Shown: one piece after another, positions 41,338 through 50,583 of the stretch
Position numbering within the stretch: position 1 is the first letter of the stretch
Layout of the letters: each line of letters begins with the position of its first letter
Program-made: the position numbers and the translations under genes
NCBI RefSeq assembly: GCF_004114425.1
Contig: NZ_RDQF01000009.1
Location: 62,001-126,000, forward strand
Direction of reading: 5' to 3'
Source: Bradyrhizobium vignae
Lineage (GTDB): Bacteria > Pseudomonadota > Alphaproteobacteria > Rhizobiales > Xanthobacteraceae
Length of the DNA: 64,000 nucleotides
Notes under the pieces: model-generated
The model's input: the letters and a program-made list of their open reading frames with translations, nothing else
Databases searched by the model: none
What the model was told of the DNA's origin: nothing

Positions 41338-42164
41338 ACGCTCGCCGTCCCCCTTGCCGCGTGCGCGACGGTCGTCTCGGCTGCGGCCAGCGCCCGCCGT
41401 GCCCATTCCTCCGCTCCGAGCTTCGGAAGCCACTCGTCGTTAGGAATCTCGAGACTGAGCGGAAGATCGTCCGGCAGCGCGCGGACGATCCCGGCGAGAT
41501 CGATGCCGCCGTCGCCCGGCAGAAGCCGCGCGCAGCGCGCGGTGTGGATCAGCTCGTCATTGCTGGTGGGGATGCCGGCGGGTGCATCGCAGAGCTGGGC
41601 GTAGCTCAGCAAGTCGTGCGGCAGGCACGCGATATCGGCGAGAGTGGTCGCGGAGCGCGCGGCGTGCAGCGCGTCGACCAACACGCGGCCGTTGGGCTCA
41701 TTGGCGTTGGTCACGATCCGCAAAGCCTCCTTGGCGTTCTTCACCGCTGTCCATGGCATGAATTCGAGATCGGCGGTGAGGCCGTAAGGCGCGGCGGCGC
41801 GGCAGAAGTTTGCGAACGACTCTGTCAGCCGCGCTTCGTCTGGATCGTCGCCGGCGACCAGAATCGCGCGCGCATTCAGCCGTCCGGCCGTGTCGAGAAA
41901 GGACGCGAAGCGCTCCGGCTCGAAATCCACCCCCAGTCGTGCGATCTCGACGTCGAACACTGCAACTCCCGTATCGTCGATGCGCCGGATGGTTTCGCGC
42001 AGCATGGCTGCATCGGTGGTGAGCGGTGAGAAGTCGCCGCCCGGCGCCGCAGGCGCGATGCGAACCCCGATCGCCTGGTAGCCGAGCTTGGCGGCGAGGA
42101 CCAGCGCATCCGGGGGCGCCATTGGCGCCGAAGTGAGGTAAGCGAGTGAATAGATGTGCGGCAT
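41334..42164 (-). CDS. TIM-barrel sugar-phosphate isomerase/epimerase-like protein (AP_endonuc_2)
   Basis: A 276-residue xylose-isomerase-like TIM barrel. Acidic and His positions expected for metal binding are visible around LTADLEFMPW, RVLVDALHAAR and LSLEIPNDEW. The family also includes 3-dehydroshikimate dehydratases (AsbF/QuiC type), which is notable given the shikimate-dehydrogenase-like protein in the same operon. The start lies 10 bases after the double NIPSNAP gene. A second member of the family is encoded at 54867 in the divergent operon. Confidence 0.85.
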   Translation of the reverse strand: MPHIYSLAYLTSAPMAPPDALVLAAKLGYQAIGVRIAPAAPGGDFSPLTTDAAMLRETIRRIDDTGVAVFDVEIARLGVDFEPERFASFLDTAGRLNARAILVAGDDPDEARLTESFANFCRAAAPYGLTADLEFMPWTAVKNAKEALRIVTNANEPNGRVLVDALHAARSATTLADIACLPHDLLSYAQLCDAPAGIPTSNDELIHTARCARLLPGDGGIDLAGIVRALPDDLPLSLEIPNDEWLPKLGAEEWARRALAAAETTVAHAARGTASV

Positions 42165-42174
42165 GATCGTCGCC

Positions 42175-42789
42175 TCAGGCCAGCGGAGAGATTACCGTTG
42201 GCAGTGCAATGATCGAGCGCATGTCGCCGGTCAGCCAGTCGGGTCCGCCCTTCGGCGGCCAGATGCCATTGGCAACAGACTCGGCGCGCACCGCGGCGCG
42301 GGCATCCAGGCTGGCGAACGGCCAGATATGAGTGAAGCGTGGCGGCCCGTCGAGCGCATACATTGCGATCGAGAGCGGCGACAGCTTGCCGCGCTCGGGC
42401 ATGGCTGCTTCCCATGCCGCGATCGTCGGAGGAACGCCGCCGTGCTTGAGACGATAGGTGCGGATCTCGTAGACGCTGCCGTACTTGCCCGGCGCGAGCG
42501 GCGGCAGGAACGGAAACGGCGCATAGGTATCGAAGCTCATCCCGGTGATGGCCTCGCCGGCTCCGAAGGGATTTGTCGTACGCAATGCACGCTCGCGCTC
42601 GGCGCGCCACGCCTCGTGATCGCTGAATGAGCGCAGCACCAGGAGCTGGTTGAGCTCGCCGATCTCGCTGGCCCAGCAGCCGAGCAGCGTGCCATTGGCG
42701 CCCGATGCGCTGACGTAGTCGCCGATGCCGGCCACGGCCTTGGCCGCGGTGCCGAGTTTCACCGTCAGGGTTGCGATCTCGTAGAGCAT
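42175..42789 (-). CDS. Tandem NIPSNAP-domain protein
   Basis: A 204-residue protein with two NIPSNAP-like halves: MLYEIATLTV opening the first and YEIRTYRLKHGG opening the second near residue 108. The start is the ATG behind GGAGAAG. It is encoded 16 bases after a KstD-like flavoprotein. The two-domain form would give an intramolecular version of the usual dimer. No enzymatic motif can be named. Confidence 0.88.
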   Translation of the reverse strand: MLYEIATLTVKLGTAAKAVAGIGDYVSASGANGTLLGCWASEIGELNQLLVLRSFSDHEAWRAERERALRTTNPFGAGEAITGMSFDTYAPFPFLPPLAPGKYGSVYEIRTYRLKHGGVPPTIAAWEAAMPERGKLSPLSIAMYALDGPPRFTHIWPFASLDARAAVRAESVANGIWPPKGGPDWLTGDMRSIIALPTVISPLA

Positions 42790-42805
42790 GTTCTTCTCCA
42801 TGCGG

Positions 42806-44533
42806 TCAGGCCGCGGCCGACCGGTTGTTCGCGAGTGGAATTCCGCCGGCATGGTGCGCGGCGATGTAGCCGAAGGTCATGGCTGGGCCGAGCGTAATGC
42901 CGCCCGACGGATACCGCCCGGCCATGATGCTCGCCATGTCGTTGCCGACGGCGTAGAGGCCGTCGATCGGCGTGGCCTGCCCATCGAGCACGCGGGCATA
43001 TTCGTCGGTGGCGAGGCCTGCGAACGTGCCGAGACTGCCGGCCACGATCTTGACCGCATAGAACGGGCCGGATTCGATGGGCGCGATGCAAGGATTTGGC
43101 AGATGCGCCGCATCACCCTGCACGCGATTGTAGGGCGCCTCACCGCGCCCGAAGGCGGGATCTTCACCGCGGGCGGCGAAGCGATTGTAGTACTCGATCG
43201 TCGCTACGAGTCCGTCGGCGCAGATGTCGCAGGCCCGCGCGAGCGCTGCGATGGTCGCGCCCCGCTTCAGATAGCCGTTGCGGATCCAGGGCGCGACGGG
43301 GAAGGGCGGGGGACGCACGCGGCCAAGACCGTAACGCTTGAGGAACTTTGCGTCGCAGATCGCCCAGGCTTCGGCCGGCGTGCCTTTCGGCGTGGCGGCA
43401 AACAGCGCCTTCATTACGTCATGATAGGAATCGGCCTCGTTGGCAAACCGCGTCCCGTCGCTGCGCACCATGATCAGCCCGGGCTTGGCGCGCTCGATCA
43501 GATGCGGGAAGTGAGCGAACGAGCCGTCGCGATGCGGTACCAGCGACACGGGCGCCCAGGCCCCTGCATCGGAGAGATCGGTCCGCAGCCGCCCGCCGAC
43601 GGCCTCGCCGAGGCGGATGCCTTCGCCGGTGTTGCTCGCGGGTGCCGCCGACCAATGCTCGTGGCCGGTCGGGGCATGGGCAAACAGCGCAGCCTTCCGT
43701 TGCGTGTCGTGCGGAAAGCCTCCACAGGCGAGCACGACGCCGCGGCGCGCGCGAATCTCGATCGTCGTGCCGTCGCGCCCAGCGCGGGCGCCCACGACGC
43801 GAGCCCCCTCCCGCAGCAACGATTGCGCGGGTGTCCCCGGCATGATGCGGACGCCGAGGCTATCGGCGGATTTCAGCAGCCGTGCCACCAGGGCATTGCC
43901 GTTGACGAGATGCATGCCGCGACCGAAGCGCAGCAGGTCGAGCATATGCCGCGCAAGCCGGCGGGCGACGTGGAAGAACGAGGTCGGAGACGAGCGGGCG
44001 TTGAGGAAGTGCCTGAGATCGGCGCCGGAGGCGATGCCCATTCCAAACGGGGCGACTTCATCCAGAGGCGTCTTGAGATCGCGGATACGAGGGCCGAGCT
44101 CGCGGCCGTCGATCGGCGCGGCGCAGACCGAGCGGCCGCCCGTCACCGCACCCGGACTCCTGCCGTGAAAATCCGGAATCTGATTGCCGTCGATGAAGGC
44201 CAGATGGGTTTCGCGCCGGAAGAACTCGACCATGCGCGGACCTTGCTCGAGGAACATCTCGACCCGGCTCTCGTCATAGCCGTCCGCGAGTTCGTGCCGC
44301 AAATAGAGTCTCGGTTGCTCGGGAGGCTCGACGATGCCGGCGGCTTTCGCCAGCGGATTGCCCGGGATCCACATCCAGCCGCCCGACCAGGCCGTGGTCC
44401 CGCCGAGCTGCTCTTCTTTCTCGATCAAAATGACGTCGAGACCGAGCGAGGCGCCGGTGACCGCCGCCGCCAGGCCGCCCGCGCCCGAGCCGATGACGAG
44501 CAGATCGCAGTCGAGATTGTGGTCGCCTGTCAA
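42806..44533 (-). CDS. KstD/fumarate-reductase-like FAD dehydrogenase
   Basis: A 575-residue flavoprotein with GSGAGGLA at the N-terminus, GGTTAWSGG next to the flavin and the C-terminal YPSGGITLGPAMTF block of 3-ketosteroid-1-dehydrogenase-like proteins. The start is TTG five bases behind CGGAGG; the frame upstream runs into the neighbouring gene and was not used. It is one of three paralogous flavoproteins in the window (also 44547 and 56775). Likely role: desaturation next to a ring ketone, possibly aromatising a hydroaromatic ring. Confidence 0.9.
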   Translation of the reverse strand: MTGDHNLDCDLLVIGSGAGGLAAAVTGASLGLDVILIEKEEQLGGTTAWSGGWMWIPGNPLAKAAGIVEPPEQPRLYLRHELADGYDESRVEMFLEQGPRMVEFFRRETHLAFIDGNQIPDFHGRSPGAVTGGRSVCAAPIDGRELGPRIRDLKTPLDEVAPFGMGIASGADLRHFLNARSSPTSFFHVARRLARHMLDLLRFGRGMHLVNGNALVARLLKSADSLGVRIMPGTPAQSLLREGARVVGARAGRDGTTIEIRARRGVVLACGGFPHDTQRKAALFAHAPTGHEHWSAAPASNTGEGIRLGEAVGGRLRTDLSDAGAWAPVSLVPHRDGSFAHFPHLIERAKPGLIMVRSDGTRFANEADSYHDVMKALFAATPKGTPAEAWAICDAKFLKRYGLGRVRPPPFPVAPWIRNGYLKRGATIAALARACDICADGLVATIEYYNRFAARGEDPAFGRGEAPYNRVQGDAAHLPNPCIAPIESGPFYAVKIVAGSLGTFAGLATDEYARVLDGQATPIDGLYAVGNDMASIMAGRYPSGGITLGPAMTFGYIAAHHAGGIPLANNRSAAA

Positions 44534-44546
44534 ATCAGCCTCCGGA

Positions 44547-46271
44547 TCACGCTGCGCGCCGTGCCTGGGCCGCGCCGACGGCGTGCCGCACTGCGCGGTA
44601 GGCGAACGTGATGGCAGGACCGATGGTGATGCCGGGCCCGGGATAGGTGCCGCCCATGATCGAATTGGCCTCATTGCCGCAGGCATAGAGGCCCGCGATC
44701 GCAGTGCCGTCGGCGCGCGTGACCTGCGCCCATTCGTTGATGACGAGACCTGTGGCCGCCCCGATGTCGCCGGGATAGAGCCGCACGGCATAGTAGGGCG
44801 CAGTCGAGATCGGACCCAGCGTCGGATTGGGCCCGATGGATGCATCGCCATTGACGCGGTGATAGGCCGTGGTGCCGCGGCCGAAGTCGGGATCGACGCC
44901 GCTTTCGGCATAGCGGTTCATCGCCGCGATCGTCGTTTCGAGACTGGCCGCCGGCACGCCGATCCTGGCGGCGAGGTCGGCGATACTGGCGCCTTCCATC
45001 AGGTAGCCGTCGGCAAGATAAGGCGTGAGGTCGCGCGTGCCCATCCGCACCATGCCGAGACCGTATTTCGAGAGCCCGACCGCGTCGGTGATGATGAAGC
45101 AGGGGATGCACGGCACCTGCTTGTTGTGCTCGAACATTGCTCGTCCGAACAGGTGATAGGAGACGGATTCGTTGACGAAGCGTCGTCCCGTCTGATCGAC
45201 ACAGACCGTCCCGGGCTTGCTACGATCCATGACGAAATGCGGGAAGCTCGCCGTGCTGCCGTCAGCGCGCTTGCGGATCGAGACCGGCGCCCAGAAGGCG
45301 TTGTCGAGATTGCCCTCGCCAAACCGGGCGCCAAGCCGCAATGCGATGTCCTGCATGGCGCCGGTATGTCCTGGCGCCGAAGGGCTGTACGTTTCGCCCT
45401 GGGGCAATAGCTCGGCGCGGCGTCGCGGATGCCGGTTGAATCCGCCGGCCGCGAGCACGACGCCGTTGGTGGCCGCGACGCGGCGGGTCGTTGCACCCGA
45501 TTTGAGGATCGCGCCGGTGACGGTGCCGTTCTCGCTCACGAGATCCTGGACCTCGGTCCGGATCAGGATCTCGACGCCGCGCGCATTCAGAGACGCCAGG
45601 AAACGACCGATCAATGCGTTGCCCATCACCAGGCGCGAGCCGCGCCGGCCCCTGAGCCGATCGCCGGCATAATGTGCGAGGATCTTGATAGCGTGAGCCG
45701 CGGAGCGCGCCGATTTCCTGATCGCGAGCAGGTGGCCGATGTCGGTGCGGTCGACCATCATGCCGCCGAAGATCGTGAACTCCGGGATCGGTGGGCGGAT
45801 CTTGTCGAGGTCGGGTCCGAGGCTGCGGCCGTCGAACGGCACCGGCTCGAGCGCCCGGCCGCGCATGGTGGCGCCCTCGAACTGCTGCTCGTAATCGGGA
45901 TGGGTGGCGTAGGGGCGGAACTTGACCACGCTGTTGGCTTCGAGCGCCGCAATTGCTTCCGGCGCGCTGTCGAGAAAGGCCTCGCGCATCGACGGGGCGG
46001 AATGATTGCCGACGACGCCGTCGAGGAACTTGCGCGCCTTGTCCCGGCTGTCGTCGGGGTTGACGCTCCTGGAATGGTGGGAGTTGGGCACCCACGTGGT
46101 TGCCGCCGACAGCGCGCTGGTCCCGCCGACATATTCGGTGCGCTCGACCAGGAGGACCTTGCGCCCTTCGATTGCGGCGAACAGGGCGGCTGCCATCCCG
46201 GCGGCACCGGAGCCGATCACGACCAGATCGTAGGGCGCGCCGTCGGAAATCTCGTTGATGTTCCTGAACAT
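44547..46271 (-). CDS. KstD/fumarate-reductase-like FAD dehydrogenase (second)
   Basis: A 574-residue flavoprotein: GSGAAGMA near residue 20, GGTSALSAATTWVP, and C-terminal GNEANSIMGGTYPGPGITIG. It diverges clearly from the adjacent paralogue, so the two are not a recent duplication and may act one after the other. The gene sits 5 bases after the shikimate-dehydrogenase-like gene and 13 bases before the next flavoprotein. Confidence 0.9.
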   Translation of the reverse strand: MFRNINEISDGAPYDLVVIGSGAAGMAAALFAAIEGRKVLLVERTEYVGGTSALSAATTWVPNSHHSRSVNPDDSRDKARKFLDGVVGNHSAPSMREAFLDSAPEAIAALEANSVVKFRPYATHPDYEQQFEGATMRGRALEPVPFDGRSLGPDLDKIRPPIPEFTIFGGMMVDRTDIGHLLAIRKSARSAAHAIKILAHYAGDRLRGRRGSRLVMGNALIGRFLASLNARGVEILIRTEVQDLVSENGTVTGAILKSGATTRRVAATNGVVLAAGGFNRHPRRRAELLPQGETYSPSAPGHTGAMQDIALRLGARFGEGNLDNAFWAPVSIRKRADGSTASFPHFVMDRSKPGTVCVDQTGRRFVNESVSYHLFGRAMFEHNKQVPCIPCFIITDAVGLSKYGLGMVRMGTRDLTPYLADGYLMEGASIADLAARIGVPAASLETTIAAMNRYAESGVDPDFGRGTTAYHRVNGDASIGPNPTLGPISTAPYYAVRLYPGDIGAATGLVINEWAQVTRADGTAIAGLYACGNEANSIMGGTYPGPGITIGPAITFAYRAVRHAVGAAQARRAA

Positions 46272-46276
46272 GGCGG

Positions 46277-47086
46277 TTACCTCGAGCTGTCGCTTTGAAG
46301 CAGGAAATCGACCATCGAGCTCTGCAGCGCGTTGTACATCTCGCTGCCCGTCGACGTCTTGCAGCCGAGACGGCGCGCTGCTTCAACGAGCGGCGAGATC
46401 ACAGGGCTCGTGATGACGCAGCCGACGAACGTACGTTCGTTGAGCTTTGACACGTCGAGCGGCAACGGATCGCCGGCCTTCATGCCGAGCGGCGTCGCGT
46501 TGGCGACGAGATCGAAACCGGTAGGGTCGGCGGAGCCCGGGCCGATCTCGGCCTTACCCACCGTCTTCAGCTTTCCGATCAGCTGGTCGCGCCGGGCCAC
46601 ATCATTGTCGTGGATGGCGAGGGTGCGTACGCCGGTTTCGACCAGTGCCATGGCGATCGCCGACCCGGCTCCGCCGGCGCCGACCAGCAGGGCGCGCTTG
46701 CCGGCCGGATCGTAGCCGCTGGCGCGCACCGCCCCGACGAAACCCAGCCCATCGACATGATCGCCATGCCACCCCCCCTCGCGGCGCCGCCGCATGATGT
46801 TGACAGATCCGAGCAGGCGGGCGCGGTCGGTCGCGCTCGAACAGAATTCGTAGCAAGCGAATTTGTGCGGGACCGTGACGATGACGCCGTCGAGGTTGCG
46901 GATCTCGGTCGCGGTCGTCAGCAGCGCTTTCAGGTGGTCGTTGTCGATCTGCACCGGCACCAGGATGGCGTCATAGCCGCGGTCGACGAAAGCCTGCGTC
47001 ACACCGGCAGGCGATTTCACCTGGGCGATGGGATCGCCGACGATGATGTTGAGGCGCGTTGCGCCGGTCAGGTTCAGGCTGATCAT
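46277..47086 (-). CDS. Shikimate/quinate-dehydrogenase-like protein
   Basis: A 269-residue AroE-fold protein. The catalytic lysine is in TVPHK (Lys75), the active-site aspartate is Asp112 in GDHVDG, and the cofactor loop VGAGGAGSA begins near 135. The N-terminal substrate pocket that in AroE reads S-x-S-x-S-P-x-x-H-N here reads AQVKSPAGVTQA, so serine and histidine contacts are lost. The substrate is therefore probably a related cyclic hydroxy acid and not shikimate. Its position in a catabolic operon behind an ABC importer supports this. Confidence 0.88.
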   Translation of the reverse strand: MISLNLTGATRLNIIVGDPIAQVKSPAGVTQAFVDRGYDAILVPVQIDNDHLKALLTTATEIRNLDGVIVTVPHKFACYEFCSSATDRARLLGSVNIMRRRREGGWHGDHVDGLGFVGAVRASGYDPAGKRALLVGAGGAGSAIAMALVETGVRTLAIHDNDVARRDQLIGKLKTVGKAEIGPGSADPTGFDLVANATPLGMKAGDPLPLDVSKLNERTFVGCVITSPVISPLVEAARRLGCKTSTGSEMYNALQSSMVDFLLQSDSSR

Positions 47087-47103
47087 TGTTGTTCTCTTCT
47101 CGG

Positions 47104-49635
47104 TTAGGCTGCTCCGCGGGCCTGTGCCGTCTCGGCCTGGACCACGCCGAGCAGGCGCGCCTGCAACTCATGATCCCGCTCCAGGATCTCCGCGTCGCCG
47201 GCAAAGGCGATCTGGCCGTTCACCAGCACGTAGGCGCGGTCGACGATCGGCAGCACGGTCTCGGCGTGGTGCTCGACGATGACCATGGCGACCTTGCCGC
47301 GCAGCTTGACGAGCGCGTCCATCACTTCCTTGACCACGGCCGGCGCGAGCCCCTCGAATGGCTCGTCGAGCAGGATCAGCTTGCTCGGCACGACGAGGGC
47401 GCGCGCGATCGCGACCATCTGCCGTTCGCCGCCCGACAGCATTTCGGCCTTCGCGGACCGGCGCTCCCGCAAGCGCGGGAACAGCTCAAACACCTCCGCA
47501 AGCCCGAGGCCGCCCGGCCGTGCGGCAAGCTGCAGATTTTCGGTGACGGTGAGGTTGGGGAACAGCCGGCGTCCCTCGGGGACCAGCGAGATGCCGAGGC
47601 GATTGATCTCGTAGGGCTTGAGGCGCGCGAGCGGCGTTCCTTCGAGCGCGATGCTGCCGCCGGAGATGGCGAGCGTACCACTGAGGCTGCGCAGTAGCGT
47701 GGTCTTGCCGACGCCGTTGCGGCCGAGCAGGGCGACGGCCTCGCCGGCATGAACGGCGAGATCAACGGCCTCGAGGACAGTGCTGCCGCCGTAGCCTGCC
47801 GACACCGCATTTGCCGCGAGCAGCAGCGGGGCCTTGGCGTGGGCCATCCGCTCGATTGCGGGCGGCGGCGACTGGCTGCCATCCCTGGCGGCGCCGAGAT
47901 AGGCCGCGACCACGTCGGGGTTGGCGGCGACCTCCGCTGGCCTGCCGTCGGCGATCATCCGGCCCTGGTGCAGAACCGAGATGCGGTCGGAGATCGCGAG
48001 AACGCGGTCGATGTCGTGCTCGATCAGGAGCACGCCATGCGTTTGCGTAAGCTTCCGGATCAGATCGGCGACGATGACACGATCGGCCTCGGCGAGGCCG
48101 GCGAGCGGCTCGTCGAGCAGCAACAGCCTGGATTCGATTGCGAGCGTAATGCCGATCTCCAGCAGCCGTTTCGCCCCGTGCGGAAGGTTGACACAGGGTT
48201 CGGCCGCGACATCCGCGAGGCCGACGGCATCGAGGATCGACCAGGTCCTGGCGTTGGTCTCCTCGAGAGCATAGGCATCTCGGAGCAGCCGGCCCGATCC
48301 CTTGCGCTGGGCCTGTACGGCAACCCGGACGTTCTCGAACACGGTCAGGTTCTGGAAGATCGACAGGATCTGGAACGAGCGCCCGATCCCGAGTCTTGCG
48401 CGAACATGCATCGGCAGGCGGGTGATGTCGCGGCCGTCGAACACGATGCGTCCGCCGCTCGGCTTAAGCGCGCCGGACAGCATGTTGAAGAACGTCGTCT
48501 TGCCGGCGCCGTTCGGCCCGATGATGCTGTGGAGCACGCCGCCATGGATCTCGAGGTCGATGCTCTTCGCCGTCACCAGGCTACCGAAGTTCTTGCTCAA
48601 CCCGATGGTCTGCAGCAGCGGCTTGCCACGGTGGAGCCGGCTGGCGCTGCTCGCGAAGGGCGCAATGACGTCGGGACGCGGCGGAATATCGGCACGCACC
48701 AGCGTCCAGCGCTGGCGGCCGAACAGCCTTTGCCAAAGGCCCTGGATTCCTTCCGGCGAGGTCAGCGCGAACAACATCAGGATCGGCGCGAAGATCAGCC
48801 ACCAGTTTTCGGTGATCGCGGACAGGCGGTCCTCGAGCAGGATGAAGGCGATCGCGCCCCACAGCGGCCCGAGCACGTGATGCACGCCGCCGAGCACGGT
48901 CATCAGAAGGGAATCGCCGGCGTGCTGCCAGCTCAGATTGTTGGCATACACGCCTTCGAGCATCAGCGTGAGCAGGCCGCCGCCGAAGCCGACGAAGGTG
49001 CCAGTCAGGATCAGGGCGCCATGGCGGAACCGGTGGACGTCATAGCCGAGGCTGCTCGCCCGCTGCTCGTTGTCGCGCAGTGCCTGCAGCACGCGGCCGA
49101 ACGGCGAGTGCGCGATCCGCCACATCAGCCAGATGCAGAGCACGGTGGCCGCGACCACGAAGACGTGAAACGACCACGGCCCGGCAAAGCTCGTGCGATA
49201 GACGCCCTGCAGGCCGTTCTCGCCGCCGGTCACCGCGGTCCATTTGAAGGCGATCTCGAAGGCGATCTGGGAGAAAGCCAGGGTCAGGAGCGAGAAGTAC
49301 AGTCCCCTGCGGCGCAGGATGATGGCGCCGATCACGAGCGCCAGCAGGGCGGAGAAGGCCGTCGCAAGCAGCAGCGAGACGAGATCGTTGCCGTAACGGC
49401 CGAGGATGAAGAAGGCCGCCGCATAGCTCGCGCAACCGAAGAACACCGACGCACCGAACGGGACGAGGCCGGTATAGCCGACGAGAAGGTTCACGCCGGC
49501 GCCGTAGAGCGTATAGATCGCGATCTGCGTGATCAGTGAGATCGGCGCGCCGAGCAGGGACCACACGGCCGTCAATGCGGCGAGAACGAGCGCTGTGACG
49601 AGCGCCGGATGGCGCAACATGGCGAGATGTCTCAC
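47104..49635 (-). CDS. Fused branched-chain-type ABC permease and two ATPases (LivM-LivG-LivF)
   Basis: One uninterrupted 843-codon frame. Residues 1-300 form a LivM-like permease. Residues about 340-590 form a LivG-like ATPase, with Walker A GPNGAGKTT near 373 and LLLLDEPLAGL. The last 230 residues form a LivF-like ATPase with GRNGVGKTT, LSGGERQMV and LILLDEPFEGL. Separate subunits are the norm and M-G fusions are known; joining all three is uncommon. It overlaps the LivH gene by four bases. Together with LivH and the periplasmic protein it makes a complete importer. Confidence 0.93.
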   Translation of the reverse strand: MRHLAMLRHPALVTALVLAALTAVWSLLGAPISLITQIAIYTLYGAGVNLLVGYTGLVPFGASVFFGCASYAAAFFILGRYGNDLVSLLLATAFSALLALVIGAIILRRRGLYFSLLTLAFSQIAFEIAFKWTAVTGGENGLQGVYRTSFAGPWSFHVFVVAATVLCIWLMWRIAHSPFGRVLQALRDNEQRASSLGYDVHRFRHGALILTGTFVGFGGGLLTLMLEGVYANNLSWQHAGDSLLMTVLGGVHHVLGPLWGAIAFILLEDRLSAITENWWLIFAPILMLFALTSPEGIQGLWQRLFGRQRWTLVRADIPPRPDVIAPFASSASRLHRGKPLLQTIGLSKNFGSLVTAKSIDLEIHGGVLHSIIGPNGAGKTTFFNMLSGALKPSGGRIVFDGRDITRLPMHVRARLGIGRSFQILSIFQNLTVFENVRVAVQAQRKGSGRLLRDAYALEETNARTWSILDAVGLADVAAEPCVNLPHGAKRLLEIGITLAIESRLLLLDEPLAGLAEADRVIVADLIRKLTQTHGVLLIEHDIDRVLAISDRISVLHQGRMIADGRPAEVAANPDVVAAYLGAARDGSQSPPPAIERMAHAKAPLLLAANAVSAGYGGSTVLEAVDLAVHAGEAVALLGRNGVGKTTLLRSLSGTLAISGGSIALEGTPLARLKPYEINRLGISLVPEGRRLFPNLTVTENLQLAARPGGLGLAEVFELFPRLRERRSAKAEMLSGGERQMVAIARALVVPSKLILLDEPFEGLAPAVVKEVMDALVKLRGKVAMVIVEHHAETVLPIVDRAYVLVNGQIAFAGDAEILERDHELQARLLGVVQAETAQARGAA

Positions 49636-50501
49636 TCGAACCTCTCCCAGCGTTCACCGAACAGCCCGCGCGGGCGGATGAGGAGAATGGCAGCCATCAG
49701 GATGTACATGGCCGCGCCCGACCATTCCGGCTGGAACTGGATGGTCATCGCGGTGGTGATGCCGACCAGGAGGCCGGCGACGACAGCGCCGAGAAACGAT
49801 CCGAGGCCGCCGATGGTGACGATCACGAACGCCGGCATGATCGCGCCGGCGGCCATCGAGGGCGTGATGGTCCACAGCGGAGCGGCGAGCAGTCCGCCGA
49901 GGCCGGCGAGCAGGCAGCCGATGCCGAAGACGCCGCTGAAGACGATCGGCAGATTGATGCCGAGCAGGCCCACCATCTCCGGATCGCGCGATCCTGCGCG
50001 GATGATCCGGCCGTAGGGCGTGTAGGCGAGGAAGGCCCAGAACGCGACGAGCACCGCCGCGGTCGTGACCAGCACGAACATCCGGTATCTGGTGATCAGG
50101 ATCGGGCCGTATTCGACGAAGCCGGCCAGGAATTTCGGTGCGGCGAAGGGCACGGGCGCGCCGCCGAAGACCAGCCGCAGCACGGCCTCCGCCAGCAGCG
50201 CGAGCGCGAAGGTCAGGATCAGGCCGAGCAGCGGCTCCTTGCCGTAGAGATGCCGGATCAGGGTCATCTCCACGATCACGCCGATGATGCCGGTCAACAG
50301 CGGTGCGGCGAGTGCGGCCCACCAGCCGAACTCCCGGCTCAAGGCGTAGGCGAGATACGCGCCGACGGCGAAGAAGGCCCCATGCGCGAAATTGACGATG
50401 CCGAGCATCCCGAAAATGATCGAGAGCCCGATCGCGATCAGAACGTAGAGAAAGCCGAGCACCAGGCCATTGACGGCTTGCGAGAGGATCATGTCGAGCA
50501 T
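49632..50501 (-). CDS. Branched-chain-type ABC permease (LivH-like)
   Basis: A 289-residue hydrophobic permease with the typical start ILSQAVNGLVLGFLYVLIA and the GMLGIVNFAHG motif of LivH. The ATG chosen opens the conserved region; an earlier in-frame ATG would add 19 polar residues. It partners with the LivM part of the downstream fusion protein. Confidence 0.92.
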   Translation of the reverse strand: MLDMILSQAVNGLVLGFLYVLIAIGLSIIFGMLGIVNFAHGAFFAVGAYLAYALSREFGWWAALAAPLLTGIIGVIVEMTLIRHLYGKEPLLGLILTFALALLAEAVLRLVFGGAPVPFAAPKFLAGFVEYGPILITRYRMFVLVTTAAVLVAFWAFLAYTPYGRIIRAGSRDPEMVGLLGINLPIVFSGVFGIGCLLAGLGGLLAAPLWTITPSMAAGAIMPAFVIVTIGGLGSFLGAVVAGLLVGITTAMTIQFQPEWSGAAMYILMAAILLIRPRGLFGERWERFE

Positions 50502-50535
50502 GGCGACATCCGTTTCGGATCGGGCGAGGCGATGG

Positions 50536-50554
50536 CGCAGGCGCGGGGCCTGCG
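50536..50554. other. GC-rich stem-loop after binding-protein gene
   Basis: CGCAGGC-GCGGG-GCCTGCG forms a 7-bp stem with a 5-base loop in the gap between the binding protein and LivH genes. There is no U-tract, so it is more likely an mRNA-stabilising or attenuating hairpin that sets a high binding-protein to permease ratio than a full terminator. Confidence 0.5.
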
Positions 50555-50583
50555 TCACGGCCTCATTCCAAGGGAAGGAAGGC

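Noticed and set aside
42788..44611. A 607-codon plus-strand frame opposite a flavoprotein gene
   Set aside because: Antisense shadow of the KstD-like gene.
47749..49539. A 596-codon plus-strand frame opposite the LivMGF fusion
   Set aside because: Low-complexity Asp/Arg/Gln-rich translation, no domain; the fusion on the other strand explains the region.
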